From the NCBI GenBank assembly GCA_949775045.1, contig OX459110.1, positions 8,640,970-8,704,969 on the forward strand: a DNA stretch of 64,000 bases, written 5' to 3'. Below, in pieces: positions 33,101 to 44,012 of this stretch; the first letter of the stretch is position 1; every line of letters starts with the position of its first letter. A model generated the notes under the pieces. It made no database searches, was not told the origin of the DNA, and was given only the letters and a program-made list of their open reading frames with translations. The position numbers were made by a program, and so were the translations under genes. The stretch comes from Metridium senile (Eukaryota > Cnidaria > Anthozoa > Actiniaria > Metridiidae).

Positions 33101-35721
33101 TTGGAACAAATCGAGGCTTAGCCTGTGCAAATGCGCCTTATGTCAAATAGTACAGCGGTACTATACAACGTGCAACTGGAGTATTCACCAAAGCGAGCCT
33201 AACTCCCGCAAAGGCGCTTGGGATCGTTACATGGAACAGCGGCGCCATTTTGCTATTGTTGTGTCACATGTCACAGACCGCATCTCGATCCTGCATTGGC
33301 GAAAAGACCTTTTCAAAGTTCCGTTCAGAGACCACGAATAATAGTTCCAAGTCAAGGTTGGAGTTGCCACACATTGCACTAAAAACTATAATTTATCATG
33401 CGCAACAACCCCAACCTTGACTTGGAACTACCTCTCGTAGTCACTGAATGGAACTGTGAAAAAGACAATTGGTTCTCACTAACGACGGAAGAGTGACAAA
33501 AACGCAAACAAAACGCAGTGTTAACTGATAAGCACAAGCGCATGCATGCAAGTCTACGAAATGATAACAAAACTCTCCGTTCGTTGAGCTTGCGTTAATG
33601 TGTGCGTCGCTACTTTTCGAGTGAGAACATGAATAAAACATGCTAGCTACAATCATGTTCAAAAATTTGTTTGAAGCTTTTAAAGATATACATGTTGATT
33701 GATCTTTCTCATGAGAACTGTATTTCACATTACAAAAATTCAACATTGATTTGTGGGAGGGGGAAAGTAAACTTTGTATAGTATATGATTGTGCCTCAAA
33801 TACAAACATACTTCGTCAGCCATTTTGTTTACATTTACGGAGGTGGAATAGTGACGAGAGTCGAGACTGCGCTTGCGCATCGTGCACCTTGATGGTTGCT
33901 TTGTGTGACTCACTTCAATGGTATGTATCAATGCTCAGTAATAACAAAATATAATGATGGCTCAAGCAGAACAAACATAATCTTTGTCAATGTAAAAACA
34001 ACATGGCGGGTGTTGTCTTTTGTATTTCTTGACGGTTTTGAGTCTTATTAATTCATATTCTAACAGAAAACGTGTCTTCTTTAAAACCTTTTTAGGTTGA
34101 TGTGTGTTTTGAGCTGCGTTGAAGTTTTCAAGGAAACATTGGAGTCGGAAAAGGCAAAAATACAATTCACTTGACTTTGTAGGCGAATTAAACCAGAGTT
34201 AACATTTTTACTCAGAAAAAAATTATTTTGATGAAATGATATGCACTTTAACTTAATGGAAACTAGCGAGTAAACTAGTATAGGCTGCGTCGGTGTTTGA
34301 TATAAACGATAGTTAATATAATATAATTTGTAAGACCGTAAAAAATGTAAACTTAACTTTTCTGACGTTTCGAGCTTTAGCCCTTCGTCGGAGTAAAATC
34401 ACCATAACTTAATTCACTCTAGAGCTCCTGTTCTAAAATCACAAGAGTGTATTTTACCTTCACTGACATCGCCGTTTTAATTTCCTTTAAGTGTGAACCA
34501 AATGGCGAGGTACACAAAAGAGTTTATAAATATTGAAAAGTTGTATCTACAAAGTAATAACTTTTAGGGAAACTTCGCTTGGTTCTTGTTTACACATGGC
34601 AAACATATCACTTTATTACTAATCAAAATTGTTAATAATGAATTAATTTAGCCTTTTCTACTTCAGTTTTAAAAAGACATTTTCAATCGTTTTTAAAGCG
34701 ATTTTTGAACTGTTAAGGCCGTCTCCAAAGCGAAAAGATTGTGTTGTAAAAAACGAGCTTGTTTTATGAATGTAAACTAATGTAATAGAGTTCTTACTCG
34801 ACTGTAAATGTTTGATTGATTGCTTATGCCTTTCATTAAGAACCCGAAACTTTGTGTATTTTAGTTTTGATTAAAATAAAGTTAAACTTTTAAAGAATAT
34901 GTTTTTATTCAGAAGCTTTTTAGGCTAGACTGAGTATGGTTTCGCCGCCGACCGGGTACATTTTTCAACAAGAGGCTTGTAACTCAGTGAATTTCGCAAG
35001 TTGTGTTTCGCTGATATTTTGGAACTTGAAAACTTCGCTAGGATGTACTTTTGAACTATAAAAAGAAGCATATCGTCAAAACAGTTTTTATGGAAACGCT
35101 TTTAATAAAGTTTAGTTTCAGTACTCGCGTTTAGTAAACAACTATAAGTAAACATTTATGAATGATTTGACACATTATTGTTATCGATGCTTTTTGGACT
35201 AGAAATTTCAAATGCGTTGGTATTCAAAACCCGGGATTCAAAACTATTTTGGACAACCAAACTATTTAAACGATAAAAAGAACTATACAGTCAAACCAGT
35301 TTATGGAAACGTTTTGTAATAAACTGTAGTTTTATAGTTCGCGCGTTTAGTAAACAACTTTAGGTATACGAATGATTTAACACATTATTGTCATCGATGC
35401 TTTTTTGAACTAGAAATTTCAAATGCATTGGTATTCAAAACTCAAAGATAAATTTTAACTATTAACTCTATTTACTATGATTTTAAACTCTTTAAACCGA
35501 GTACTTTGAGAACAAACACGGTCCAAACGGCCTGTTAATTGCGCTAACGATAATTCGTTGTTTAGTTAACGATGTCACAAGTTTGAAGAAAGAAATGAAA
35601 TTCACACCACAGAATTTGCTCATATCACCATCACTACCAAATCCCACAACACTGGCCTCAAACAATTTTACAAAACTCACCAAAATTGAGGTTTTCTTTT
35701 CGAGTCGTCTTCACCGTCCAT
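27120..35721 (-). CDS. ZU5-ZU5-UPA-like protein with long repetitive acidic/Ser-rich tail (988 aa, 5 exons)
   Basis: Exons in order 35681-35721, 31725-32613, 30582-31124, 29961-30114 and 27120-28459. Splice phases 2, 0, 0 and 1 agree on both sides of every intron (e.g. TTTTG|GTGAGT to CTACAG|C; CCG|GTAAGA; GAAG|GTAACT to TTTTTAG|AA), giving one 2967-nt frame. Residues about 35-165 ([11 protein letters not shown]...[11 protein letters not shown]) and 166-310 ([11 protein letters not shown]...[16 protein letters not shown]) resemble ZU5 beta-sandwiches. Residues 311-491 are a UPA-like beta-rich region. PIDD1 and DTHD1 relatives have such modules followed by a death domain; none is visible here. 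Instead residues 646-819 are about seven acidic repeats with DVT, and 850-929 are [10 protein letters not shown] decapeptide repeats in a basic Ser-rich tail. A cytosolic scaffold or signalling role is inferred. The domain calls are by eye. Confidence 0.75.
28578..28934. mobile_element. Inverted-repeat MITE in the last ZU5-gene intron
   Basis: Ends AGGCCTGGCTAAACTAGGAT and GTCCTAGTTTAGCCAGGCCT are inverted. Internal TACATGTAG/CTACATGTA and GAAACATTGAGGATACATG blocks make further palindromes. A partial extra left end lies at 28511. Confidence 0.75.
29196..29430. mobile_element. Inverted-repeat element (same family as 14028-14215)
   Basis: GATTACACGATACAATTTTC near the left and TGAACTCAGGTGTAAG near the right. 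Inside are several GCAACTTGT-CGCAAC blocks and the hairpin GTAGAAACGAATTCTAC. Intronic. Confidence 0.5.
29596..29766. repeat. (GGTGTT)n hexamer microsatellite
   Basis: About 25 GGTGTT units with a few GGAGTT and GTGGTT variants. The open frame (Leu-Val repeats) is an artefact. Intronic. Confidence 0.95.
30168..30320 (+). repeat. CTTTAGCCCTTCGTCGG-family repeat, copy 2 (lacks that core)
   Basis: ACTAGCGAGTAAACTAGTAT, then GCGTCGGTGTTTGATATAAA and CGATAGGGTAATAGAATGAA, then AAGTTAAGTCAACTTTTTTT and ACGGTGTTTACAAATTTCAT in the opposite sense. This is a palindromic variant within a ZU5-gene intron. Confidence 0.7.
30365..30531. mobile_element. MITE, AATACTCCAGT family, copy 5 (right end truncated)
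   Basis: AATACTCCAGTTTCATGTTA then TGTAAAAAGACGCATTTGCA on the left; TCAAATGCGCCTTTTGTAG on the right, where it breaks off about 50 nt from the exon ending at 30582. Confidence 0.75.
31260..31500 (+). mobile_element. Possible 3' end of a LINE in a ZU5-gene intron
   Basis: A plus-strand stretch reads [20 protein letters not shown] before a stop. A T-rich 3'UTR-like region follows, ending GCTAATAAACCGTTATATTA. The 'N-LP...' phrase near the C-terminus and the AATAAAC tail are typical of LINE ORF2 ends, but no RT motif is present. Weak call. Confidence 0.3.
32950..33185. mobile_element. MITE, AATACTCCAGT family, copy 6 (best preserved)
   Basis: Left AATACTCCAGTTTCATGTTA, then CACCGCTGTACAATTTGACA and AAAGGCGCATTTGCACAGG. 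The right end is the inverted complement, with TGTGCAAATGCGCCTTATGT, AGTACAGCGGTACTATACAA and ACTGGAGTATT. TIRs are about 60 bp, total 236 bp, no coding capacity. It lies in the first intron of the ZU5-like gene. Confidence 0.85.
33317..33455. mobile_element. Palindromic foldback element
   Basis: AGTTCCGTTCAGAGACCACG and AGTTCCAAGTCAAGGTTGG on the left are mirrored by CCAACCTTGACTTGGAACT and CGTAGTCACTGAATGGAACT on the right. Confidence 0.7.
34256..34397 (+). repeat. CTTTAGCCCTTCGTCGG-family repeat, copy 3
   Basis: Nearly complete copy: GGAAACTAGCGAGTAAACTA through GACGTTTCGAGCTTTAGCCC and TTCGTCGGAGTAAAA. Confidence 0.85.
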
Positions 35722-36342
35722 AATGACGCTCCTTAAGTGGGCCCAGTGTGATTTATGGCGGCGTTTTTTGTGCATGACAGTTTTAATAATAACTTTATTT
35801 GCAAACAACTTCTCACTTTGGATAAATAATTGAATGTAATTAAACTGTATCGCTAGTCATAAATCAACAAAAGGGATTCGTTTGGAATAAATTTATTGAA
35901 GTGTAATTCCATGGGGAATTTTGGAGTTAATCCTTGTTGGATTATAGGGTTTTGTTGTTGTTTTTTTTGGTGACTTAAAGGAGTAAAATCAATCACTTTT
36001 GTTAATTGGGTTTAAGAGGTATGTGGAGTATTCTGTTGATGTGTTATTATTTTTTGCTATGGATACACTAGATATATTCGATATTATTATTATTATAGAT
36101 ATAAACATAAATATTTTATATATGAATATTTTTACAACCAACACTTCCCGTCGGGGCTCTTCCGTGAGGTTCACACACACTCACTACCACTACATTCCAT
36201 ATTTACAACACACAACTCTGCTCACATGTTGATTTTTGCGAATTATTTATTAAATATCACAATTATTCTTGTAGCCAAGTAACCACTATTCCAGTAGAAA
36301 AAAAAACAATCTCTTATATTTATTTGTTTAATTTGCTCAATA

Positions 36343-36483
36343 GAGTACAAACACTAAAAGTGTGCAATACTTTGTACTATTTACCACTAAATAGTGTTGA
36401 TTAAACAATAGAGAACAAAATAATTTGCATAATTTAGCAGTATTCAGTGGTATTTATGTTGCACACTTTTAGTGTTTGTACTC
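36343..36483. mobile_element. MITE with GAGTACAAACACTAAAAGTG ends, TA target duplication
   Basis: Arms GAGTACAAACACTAAAAGTG and CACTTTTAGTGTTTGTACTC are perfect inverted repeats flanked by TA on both sides; 141 bp. Confidence 0.8.
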
Positions 36484-36944
36484 TAATTTCTTTTTATTAT
36501 TAGCTTTTAGTGTTAAATTTTGATAAATATGTTCTTATAATAGAAAATCACGCGCGCTGAATGGTGACAAGCGATGAATAATATTAAAGCGAGACAAAGT
36601 CGAGTCATTTATAAAATGTAATGGAAACTATGTGAATAAATCGTATTGATTATATATACAGCTTTTTCAAAAAATTGAATGCTGAATACTGAATTGTACA
36701 TTCCAAGACCGAAATGCATTTTGGGTCATGTAATGGCATTGTCTAAAGTAAAATGAGAGACAAAAAGTTAAAAACAAAAATGCTCTAAAACGTTCAAAAA
36801 CCACCAAGCATGACACCAAATCAATTTAACATTAACACAGGATTCAAATAGTTTCAAATTTATTTCAATAAAATATACGGATTTTTTTCCTCACATATCT
36901 CTACTGTAAAAGTGAATTGCTTGGGCTGCCTGTGGTAAAATAGA

Positions 36945-37058
36945 CTGCGAGCAGTCCCTACTTTTCCCTCCGGATTCAGGAAGATTTATTTTAATGCTCA
37001 TTTTTCTCTCGTTTTCCTCGGAATCTGGAGGGAAAAGAAGGGACTGTTCGCAGTCAAA
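36945..37058. repeat. Palindrome, GCGAGCAGTCCCTACTTTTC arms
   Basis: Left GAGCAGTCCCTACTTTTCCC, right GGGAAAAGAAGGGACTGTTC. A second short palindrome at 37135-37198 (CTCGTTCCCAGGGC/GCCCTGGGAACGA) follows at once; both are MITE-like. Confidence 0.65.
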
Positions 37059-38284
37059 AAATAAATAAAAAATCATGTTTAATGCATTCAGTATCTGAAA
37101 CAATATATTAACTACATATAGCTGTATATATTTCAACCTCGTTCCCAGGGCCCTCTCCCTTCGCTTTTGGGTGAATAGTGCCCTGGGAACGAAGTTGCTG
37201 TATATTTCATAATGAAAAGTATATTGGAATACCAAAATGCATTGTGGATAATGACCTTAGTTGTCATTCAACTTAATATTTCAAGTTCAATTTTGTCCAT
37301 TAAACCAATACGTGATCCTCAACAAATTAGAAATCTTGTCCCTAATGAGAAATCTTCAATTTTTCCGTTTAAACGTCTTTATTGGCATCTAAGGCTCTTA
37401 GAAAATCTGTTGAAAGCGTATTTACCCACATCGTCACTTGAACCACTTGTGATAAAGCTATAAATCTCTGCACGTTCAATTCCAAATGAAAAGTATTCAA
37501 TTCCGGCTGTATCTAAATAGATATGTATACATTTGTAAAATATTTAATATAAATCGCGCTACTTTGATTGGCTGAGAACCGTTCTCTATAACTCGACGAA
37601 CGTCTGTTCGTTGATCTTAACAGCTGAATATTTTATAAAAGAAATAGAAAACTCGTCAGCAGTGCTCCTTCGAGTTAAGAGCACTTGGGAATTTTAAGAA
37701 GACTCGAGAAGCGCTGAGAAGCACTCTTCAAACGCTTCTCTGGACTTCTTAAAACTCCCGCGTGCTCTATTTAGGGGTTAGAGACTGAAGTAAGTTCTTT
37801 ATCGCCAAATACAGGCACGCGCTGACTGTTAAATGAACGAGAAATTTTAAACATCGCACGATATTCCTTTCTTATTTTTAAAAATAATTTTAAAATGATT
37901 TGCGGTCAACGGAGTTGCGAACAAGAAAAATACTCTGATCTTTCCTATCCCTATTCCGAGTAGCACGCGGATTAGCGTTCGCGGGAGACGTTTCGAGCGC
38001 TAATACTGAGGGTCTGTTTACGCAGGCTATATTCCGAGCTACGCAGACTAAAAAGGTCGATCAAAGCAAATCAATTATAGACAACTTTGAATTCTTGAGG
38101 CCTGATACCCTGCTAATATTGTTTACATAAACTGTAAAATATCTTTTCATTTTGTATATCCTGTGCTAATTTCCTCTGTGTTCAATTTAGTGCGACCGGC
38201 ATTTGGCGCGATTGATGATTTGCTTCATCTTTCTGTGATATTTGTATATCTCTTTTGTCTTTAAAACCTTTTACTTTTTGTTTG

Positions 38285-38430
38285 TCCATTTGTTCGTTCG
38301 TTCGCTCGTTAATTTGTTCGTTGAATCGTTCGTTCGTTAATTCGTTCGTTCGTTCATTTGTTCGTTCACTTGTTCGTTTATTTGTTCGCTCGTTCGTTCG
38401 TTCATTTGCTCGTTCGTTCGTTTAATGGTC
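38285..38430. repeat. (GTTC)n degenerate microsatellite
   Basis: Imperfect GTTCGTTCGTTC and ATTTGTTCGTTC units over about 145 bp. Confidence 0.85.
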
Positions 38431-38979
38431 GATTTATCTGCATGTTTCCCTAAAACAGAGTTATTTTGTTATTTTCCTCCATTTTTTCTTTAATTTCTTT
38501 TTAAATTTAAATTATTTTGGTCTAAATATAGCGTTAGTTTGAGAACAAAAGGCCGACTATTTTCCGTATCCGATGTTTGTCTGTGCTTTCCTGAGGAAGC
38601 TATTCTGATCACCGTGGCTTAGCTAACTTTAGTACAAACACAACAAGCTAGCTCTTTCTAAGTGGTAGTTTTTTAAACATCCATTGTTTTGATTAAAGGA
38701 AATTGCCTTCACTTTTGCAGTGAGCAATTTGATATTTTTCATGATTATAAAATGTTGATGCATGGAATTATTTTAGGTAATTCCAGTTATTTAAATGAGA
38801 AATTATCAACATATTTGCCTCCATAATAATATTTATATCATTAGAAAATATTATATTAATAATAACAATTTTAAACCTTTTCAATAGTTTTTTTTACAGT
38901 TTTTCCTGTTTAGCTTAGTATTTTTGCTGTATTCGTTAGTATTTTTTTTGCATTTTATATTTTTATTATTAGTTATACA

Positions 38980-39224
38980 CCTACTTGCAGTAAGGTTGTC
39001 ATACAAAATAGAACATTGTTATTCAAATGTTATTCAAATTGGCCGCCATATTTCGAGTCGGTGTATTGCAATAACAACTTGGTATGGTCATATAACACAA
39101 ACACGTACAACCAAAATATGCTATGAATATATCGATAACAAGAGAAGAAGTACCAACATCCTTTGCACTGGCTTCAGAGTGTGGACGTACTGTGTTTGCG
39201 ACAACGATTTTTGAAATAGGTATA
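38980..39224. mobile_element. Chimeric MITE: left end of one family, right end of another
   Basis: The left end CACCTACTTGCAGTAAGGTT matches the element at 46937-47164. The right end, GACAACGATTTTTGAAATAG preceded by a CTTCAGAGTGTGGAC block, matches the right arm of 58614-58899. It is immediately followed by the element at 39225. Confidence 0.6.
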
Positions 39225-39480
39225 CACCTATTTCAATTAACGTTGTCCATCTGGAATGGTTCATCTGAGACCGATAGGAATTGTGGGAGCTCGTTAAACT
39301 GCAAACACACTATTATAATCACGCTTGAATATTTATGTTTACTTCTGAAATACTGTTATCTGTAATTCAGCACCATTCAAGTGTGATTAAAACAATGTAT
39401 TTGGAATTTAATGAGCTCCCACAATTCCTATCGGTCTCAGATCAACCATTCCAGATGGACAACGTTAATTGAAATAGGTG
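39225..39480. mobile_element. MITE, CACCTATTTC ends, TA target duplication
   Basis: Arms of about 85 bp: CACCTATTTCAATTAACGTT, then GTCCATCTGGAATGGT and CCGATAGGAATTGTGGGAGC, repeated inverted at 39395-39480. TA flanks both sides. 256 bp. Confidence 0.85.
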
Positions 39481-39485
39481 TATAT

Positions 39486-39730
39486 CCCGGGGGGGGGGGT
39501 TCTCCCTTAATCCAAGTGGTAGGGGTGATCGGCGTACCTTTTAGGGTTAAAATATTTCCAGTGCGTACCTTTTAGGGTCCATTTAGAGATTTGGCTCAAA
39601 AATCAGTTCTAAGGGTCGTTTTTACTCTGCTTTATGTGTATCTGAGCGTACCTTTTAGGGGTCATTTTCAAAATCTCCGCCGATCACCCCTACCACTTGG
39701 ACAAAGGGAGTACCCCCCCATCCCCCGGGG
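39486..39730. mobile_element. Inverted-repeat element with G-run/C-run ends
   Basis: CCAAGTGGTAGGGGTGATCG and CGATCACCCCTACCACTTGG are inverted, flanked by GGGGGGGGTTCTCCC and GGGAGTACCCCCC. Inside, GCGTACCTTTTAGGG occurs three times. Confidence 0.75.
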
Positions 39731-39939
39731 TGTATATATATTTTTAAGTAGGAGTAGGATATTCAATTGGGACGTCCATTCTGTTTCCTTCTTCTGTCAC
39801 AACTATATATACTTTTTTAATATTCGTTTTATTAGTAATCATTATTGTGTATATCATTGTGAAAAATATTTAAACTAAACTAAATAAAACTAAATATGAC
39901 AATAATTCCTTTCTGTGCTAATTTGGAATTCTTTCATTA

Positions 39940-40123
39940 CTGCGGTTTTCGACTTTCTGCGAACTCAGACATTCCCACGGCTTGTTGTGAAATACGTTTT
40001 AAGCTGCCGTCAATCAAAACTAATTAGTCGGTACCTTGTAAATCCTTGATTGACGGCAGCTAAAAACGTATTTTACAACTAGCCGTTGGAATGTCTGAGT
40101 TCGCAGAAAGTCGAAAACCGCAG
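39940..40123. mobile_element. MITE with CTGCGGTTTTCGACTTTCTG ends, TA target duplication
   Basis: About 80-bp arms: CTGCGGTTTTCGACTTTCTG and CGAACTCAGACATTCC versus GGAATGTCTGAGTTCGCAGA and AAGTCGAAAACCGCAG. Flanked by TA on each side. 184 bp. Confidence 0.85.
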
Positions 40124-40469
40124 TAACAATATCATAGACGTGTACGTGTTCCAAGAAAGCCGCTGTCACGGCCAGTGCGATACATCCGACTCCTTTCACA
40201 GAGTCTGAATGGGGTTAACTGTTAACTGAGAAACGGCTAAAAAAATAACTGTTAACTGAGAATTCCGTGTCTTTTTAGGATAACTGTTAGCTGATATTTC
40301 TTTCTTTTTAATTAATAAATTTGAAAATGAATATTTTTTTGTTTTTAAAAGAACCGAAAAATTTAACTGATTAACTGAGAAAATTGCTTAAATTTAGCTG
40401 TTAACTGATATTGGGATCCCCCTATTCAGAACTTGCTATCATTCAATTCACTATCAAAGCGATTGATCA

Positions 40470-40985
40470 TCCTAATCTGGACTATCATATACAACCATTT
40501 CAATTAATGTTGATTGTCAATAAATGGTTGAACTAAGACCGATACGAATTGTGGGAGTTTATTGAATTGTAATTTGCTTCATCTACATCGATATTGCCTT
40601 TAAAAATGTTCTAAACAAGGTTTCCAAAATATTTGAACTGCATGCTTTTGATGTGATTAAACTGCTCTCTTCAGATTGGAAAAGGACCAAATACCATGCA
40701 GCATATATTTCAAAAATCATTGTCGCAGTCGAAGCTACAGTTCACACTCTACAGCCTGCATGCATAGGATCAGTCGGTAATATGAACATAATTTTTGATT
40801 TATTACTACACATTCTTATCAATAAATATTTGTTTCATCATCTACCACTGCAATAACTTGTTATGGTCATATAACACCAACACATATAACCAAAATTTGT
40901 TTTGAATAAATCGGTAAGAAGAGAAGAAATACCGACATCCTTCGCAGGCTTCAGAGTGTTGACTGTAGCCTTGATTGCAACATAA
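40470..40985. mobile_element. Degenerate TTCAAAAATCGTTGTCGC-family element with nested fragment
   Basis: ATTTCAAAAATCATTGTCGC at about 40708 and CCGACATCCTTCGCAGGCTT at about 40932 are the two arms of the family seen intact at 58614-58899. Upstream, 40495-40565 is a decayed arm of the 39225 element. Confidence 0.6.
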
Positions 40986-41228
40986 ACAACCCCATCCCCA
41001 CTCAACTGGCCCTGCCCTCCCCCACTCCTCTGGGTCTGAAATTCAGGTTAATTGCAACGATGATGTTTGAAATAATATTGTTCAAAAATATCCTGAACTT
41101 AAAAACAGTTAAGCATGCCTTAATTGATATAGATTGTTGTTTCTTACAGTAATCTCAGACAGATTTTAAAAGCTTTTAAGATAGAATGGCAGATAAGATA
41201 GATCGTTTATTTAAACAAAATACTGACG

Positions 41229-41310
41229 TTATCTATCACCGCTGTACTCTTAAACAAAGGACGCGTTTATTTGTCAAAATATTCACAAATAAATCCCAAG
41301 CAAATCACGA
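41229..41310. mobile_element. MITE, AATACTCCAGT family, fragment (copy 7)
   Basis: GTTATCTATCACCGCTGTAC followed by AACAAAGGACGCGTTTATTT; only the left arm remains. Confidence 0.5.
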
Positions 41311-41394
41311 AAAAATGTTATATGGTTAATTCCCAAAAAACATATCAAGAAGAGCTTTTACCTTGAAAACAAATATCGAGCAACAACATAAAAC

Positions 41395-41500
41395 CTGAAA
41401 AATATATATTTAAATGTCGCTTAAAAAACCTGAAAAATATATATTTAAATGTCGCTTAAAAAACCTGAAATATATATATTTAAATGTCGCTTAAAAATAT
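41395..41500. repeat. 36-bp tandem repeat, three units
   Basis: AAAACCTGAAAAATATATAT plus TTAAATGTCGCTTA, three near-identical copies. Confidence 0.85.
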
Positions 41501-41740
41501 CTGATACTGCACAGCAGAGTAAAAATGGCTCAGTAATAACTCAAAAAGGGAAATGAATGCAAGATCTGAACTTATCATATTGTATTTGAAACTTTCTAGG
41601 TATTTGTACTTCTGACACCATAAATACAGCATTCATTAATCTTTAGGGCATTTTTGTATACTGAATAGAATAAAATCTATTCAGACAATCTGTCAAAAAT
41701 AGCCTTCTCTTAATAGGGTCTCGCTAAAACCGAGTTGTTC

Positions 41741-42085
41741 ATACCACTGAATAACACTCGACTGTCTAAAACATCCTGGTATATCAATTAACTGTATGCA
41801 GTTCCTGGCATTAAAACAACTGAACACCACTGAACAATACTCGACTGTCTAAAACATCCTGGTACATCAATTAACTGGCTGCAGTTCCTGGCATTAAAAC
41901 AACTGAATACCACTGAACAATACTCGACTGTCTAGAACATCCTGGTATATCAATTAACTGGCTGCAGTTCCTGGTATTAAAACAGATGAATACCACTAAA
42001 CAATACTCGACTGTCTAAAAACATCCTGGTATATCAATTAACTAATATCAATTAACTGGTTGCAGTTCCTGTCATTAAAACAGCT
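41741..42085. repeat. About 84-bp tandem repeat, four units
   Basis: Units contain CACTCGACTGTCTAAAACAT, CCTGGTATATCAATTAACTG and GCAGTTCCTGGCATTAAAAC; at least four copies. Short internal duplications occur in the last unit. Confidence 0.9.
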
Positions 42086-42490
42086 GAAAACTGGCCAGCG
42101 CTCTCATCGCTAGTCCACCCCTGCCACCCACGTAATGCTTTTCCAAGTTACAAATGTGTTCCGATTAGCCTCCCCGCAGTATAGTTTCAAAGTTATTTAC
42201 TTAAGAACTTTCAATAATTATTATGTTATGAACAATATATTTTGTTCTCGTTGCACTGAAATTGATGTATGTACATATTTTATTTATACCCGTAGATGGT
42301 TTCAGTATAGACCAAAACTGTATTTAAAAATACTTTATTGACGTTTTCTTTTGCTTCCTTTAATATTCATTATCAAATGACTACTTTATTTGTTTTAAGT
42401 ATAACAAATGTTGCTGTGAAATGATAGTGCATGGATAAGTTAACCACACATATAAGTACCAAACAATGACTCCCTTATCGTCATTGCCTA

Positions 42491-42517
42491 GGGGGTTTGG
42501 GGGGGGGGGGGGGGGGG
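42491..42517. repeat. Poly-G run
   Basis: Five G, three T, then 19 G. G-quadruplex prone; exact length unreliable. Confidence 0.9.
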
Positions 42518-42789
42518 TAGCAGAATTACAGCAGTGCTAAAATAATTTTGTCACAGTCGTGTCAGCACTTTTGTTAAAGATTTTAGAGAAAGTTATATGT
42601 GAAATAATTATATTAAGAAAAAATTATGTGCAATAATTAAATTATGAAAACAATTATATTCCCTTCAATTAGTGAAGTCATTTCATGCATGGCCACTTGG
42701 ACATTTTCTCAGCTAGAAATTAATTCGCCGATGCAACTTAATTTATGTGGATTCAATCGTCGTTCTTTGATTTTTTCGTACAGTACTAG

Positions 42790-42895
42790 TTTCTTCTCCT
42801 TTTTTTCTTCGTCTTCTTTCTTCTTTTCATTCTTCTTCTTTTTCTTCTCCTTCTTTCTCTTCTTCTTCTTCTTTTTCTTCTACTTCTTCATCATC
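42790..42895. repeat. (TTC)n pyrimidine tract
   Basis: TTTTTCTTC and TTCTTCTTC runs; the Phe-rich frame across it is an artefact. Confidence 0.85.
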
Positions 42896-43032
42896 TTTGA
42901 CGCTTCGAGCAGTTTTCAAATATATATTACACCTGCGTTCGTGCTCATTACTGTTCTAAATGTTTCAAAGGTTTATTTATTTGCAAAACCCCCAAGCGTC
43001 TAGTCCATTAAGCTTTCAATTAGTTGTTCATG

Positions 43033-43505
43033 GACAAGGGAGAGAACAAGACACCAAACAAATTCATCTTACATATACTGAGAAAAACCCCTGTGACAAG
43101 GGAGAGAAGAGCGCATCAAACAAATTCATTTCACATATGATACTGAGAAAACCCCTTGTGACAAGGGAGAGAACAACACATCAAACAAACTCAACTTATA
43201 TATGATACTGAGAAAACCCCTTGTGACAAGGGAGAGAACAACACATCAAACAAACTCAACTCATATATGATACTGAGAAAAACCCTTTTGGTAAGGGAGA
43301 GAACAACACATCAGACCATAGTTAATTAACTATGACTTTGTTTGATGTGTTGTTCTTTCCCTTGTGATAAGGGTTTTTCTCAGTATAATATGATAATGAG
43401 AAAAAACCCTTGTGAAAAGGGAGAGAAGAGCACATAAAACAAGCTATAATCCATGCTCGAACCGGGACGCGAACATGGCTGGACCACCGCGATGAGAGGC
43501 GACTA
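43033..43505 (-). mobile_element. tRNA-derived SINE with its tail expanded into a 65-bp tandem array
   Basis: On the minus strand the head (43505-43440) has A-box-like TGGTAGCGTAGTCGCCTCTC and B-box GGTTCGAGC about 40 nt later. The body GTTTGATGTGTTGTTCTCTC, CCTTGTCACAAGGGGTTTTC follows. That body unit, which includes TCAGTATCATATATGAG, is repeated about five times from 43320 down to 43033. One unit near 43322-43400 is inverted. The same head-plus-body arrangement occurs at 62200-62398. Confidence 0.65.
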
Positions 43506-43653
43506 CGCTACCAATATAAGTTTAAATTAATTAATATATAAATACTTGTCTTTCGTTAAACATTTTGCAGTATCAAAAACTCACTTATAATAAATATGAA
43601 AATATATATTATATAATATATAAAAATCAAATGACTTATCTCTCTTTTACTCC

Positions 43654-44012
43654 GAAGAAGTTCTAAAGCTCGAAACGTCAATAAACTTAAGTAACATTTT
43701 TACGTTGTTGCAAATTTTATTCTATTACCTATCGTTTATATCAAACACCGACGCATCCTATACTAGTTTACTCGCTAGTTTCCATTAAGTCAAGTTAAGT
43801 TAACATTTTTTTACGGTGTTATAAATTTCATTCAGTATTGCCTATCGTTTATATCAAACACCGACGCATCCTATACTAGTTTACTCGCTAGTTTCCATTA
43901 AGTCAAGTTAAGTTAACATTTTTTTACGGTGTTATAAATTTCATTATATTGCCTATCGTTTATATCAAACACCGACGCATCCTATACTAGTTTACTCGCT
44001 AGTTTCCATTTA
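43654..44012 (-). repeat. CTTTAGCCCTTCGTCGG-family repeat, copy 4, with tandem triplication
   Basis: CCGAAGAAGTTCTAAAGCTCGAAACGTC, split by divergence, opens the copy. The downstream part (ATCGTTTATATCAAACACCG, ACGCATCCTATACTAGTTTA, CTCGCTAGTTTCCATTAAGT) is present three times with a period of about 125 bp. A more decayed copy of the family lies at 44497-44612. Confidence 0.8.

Noticed and set aside
36891..37235. 114-residue minus-strand frame
   Set aside because: It spans two palindromic elements; its sequence is explained by their arms.
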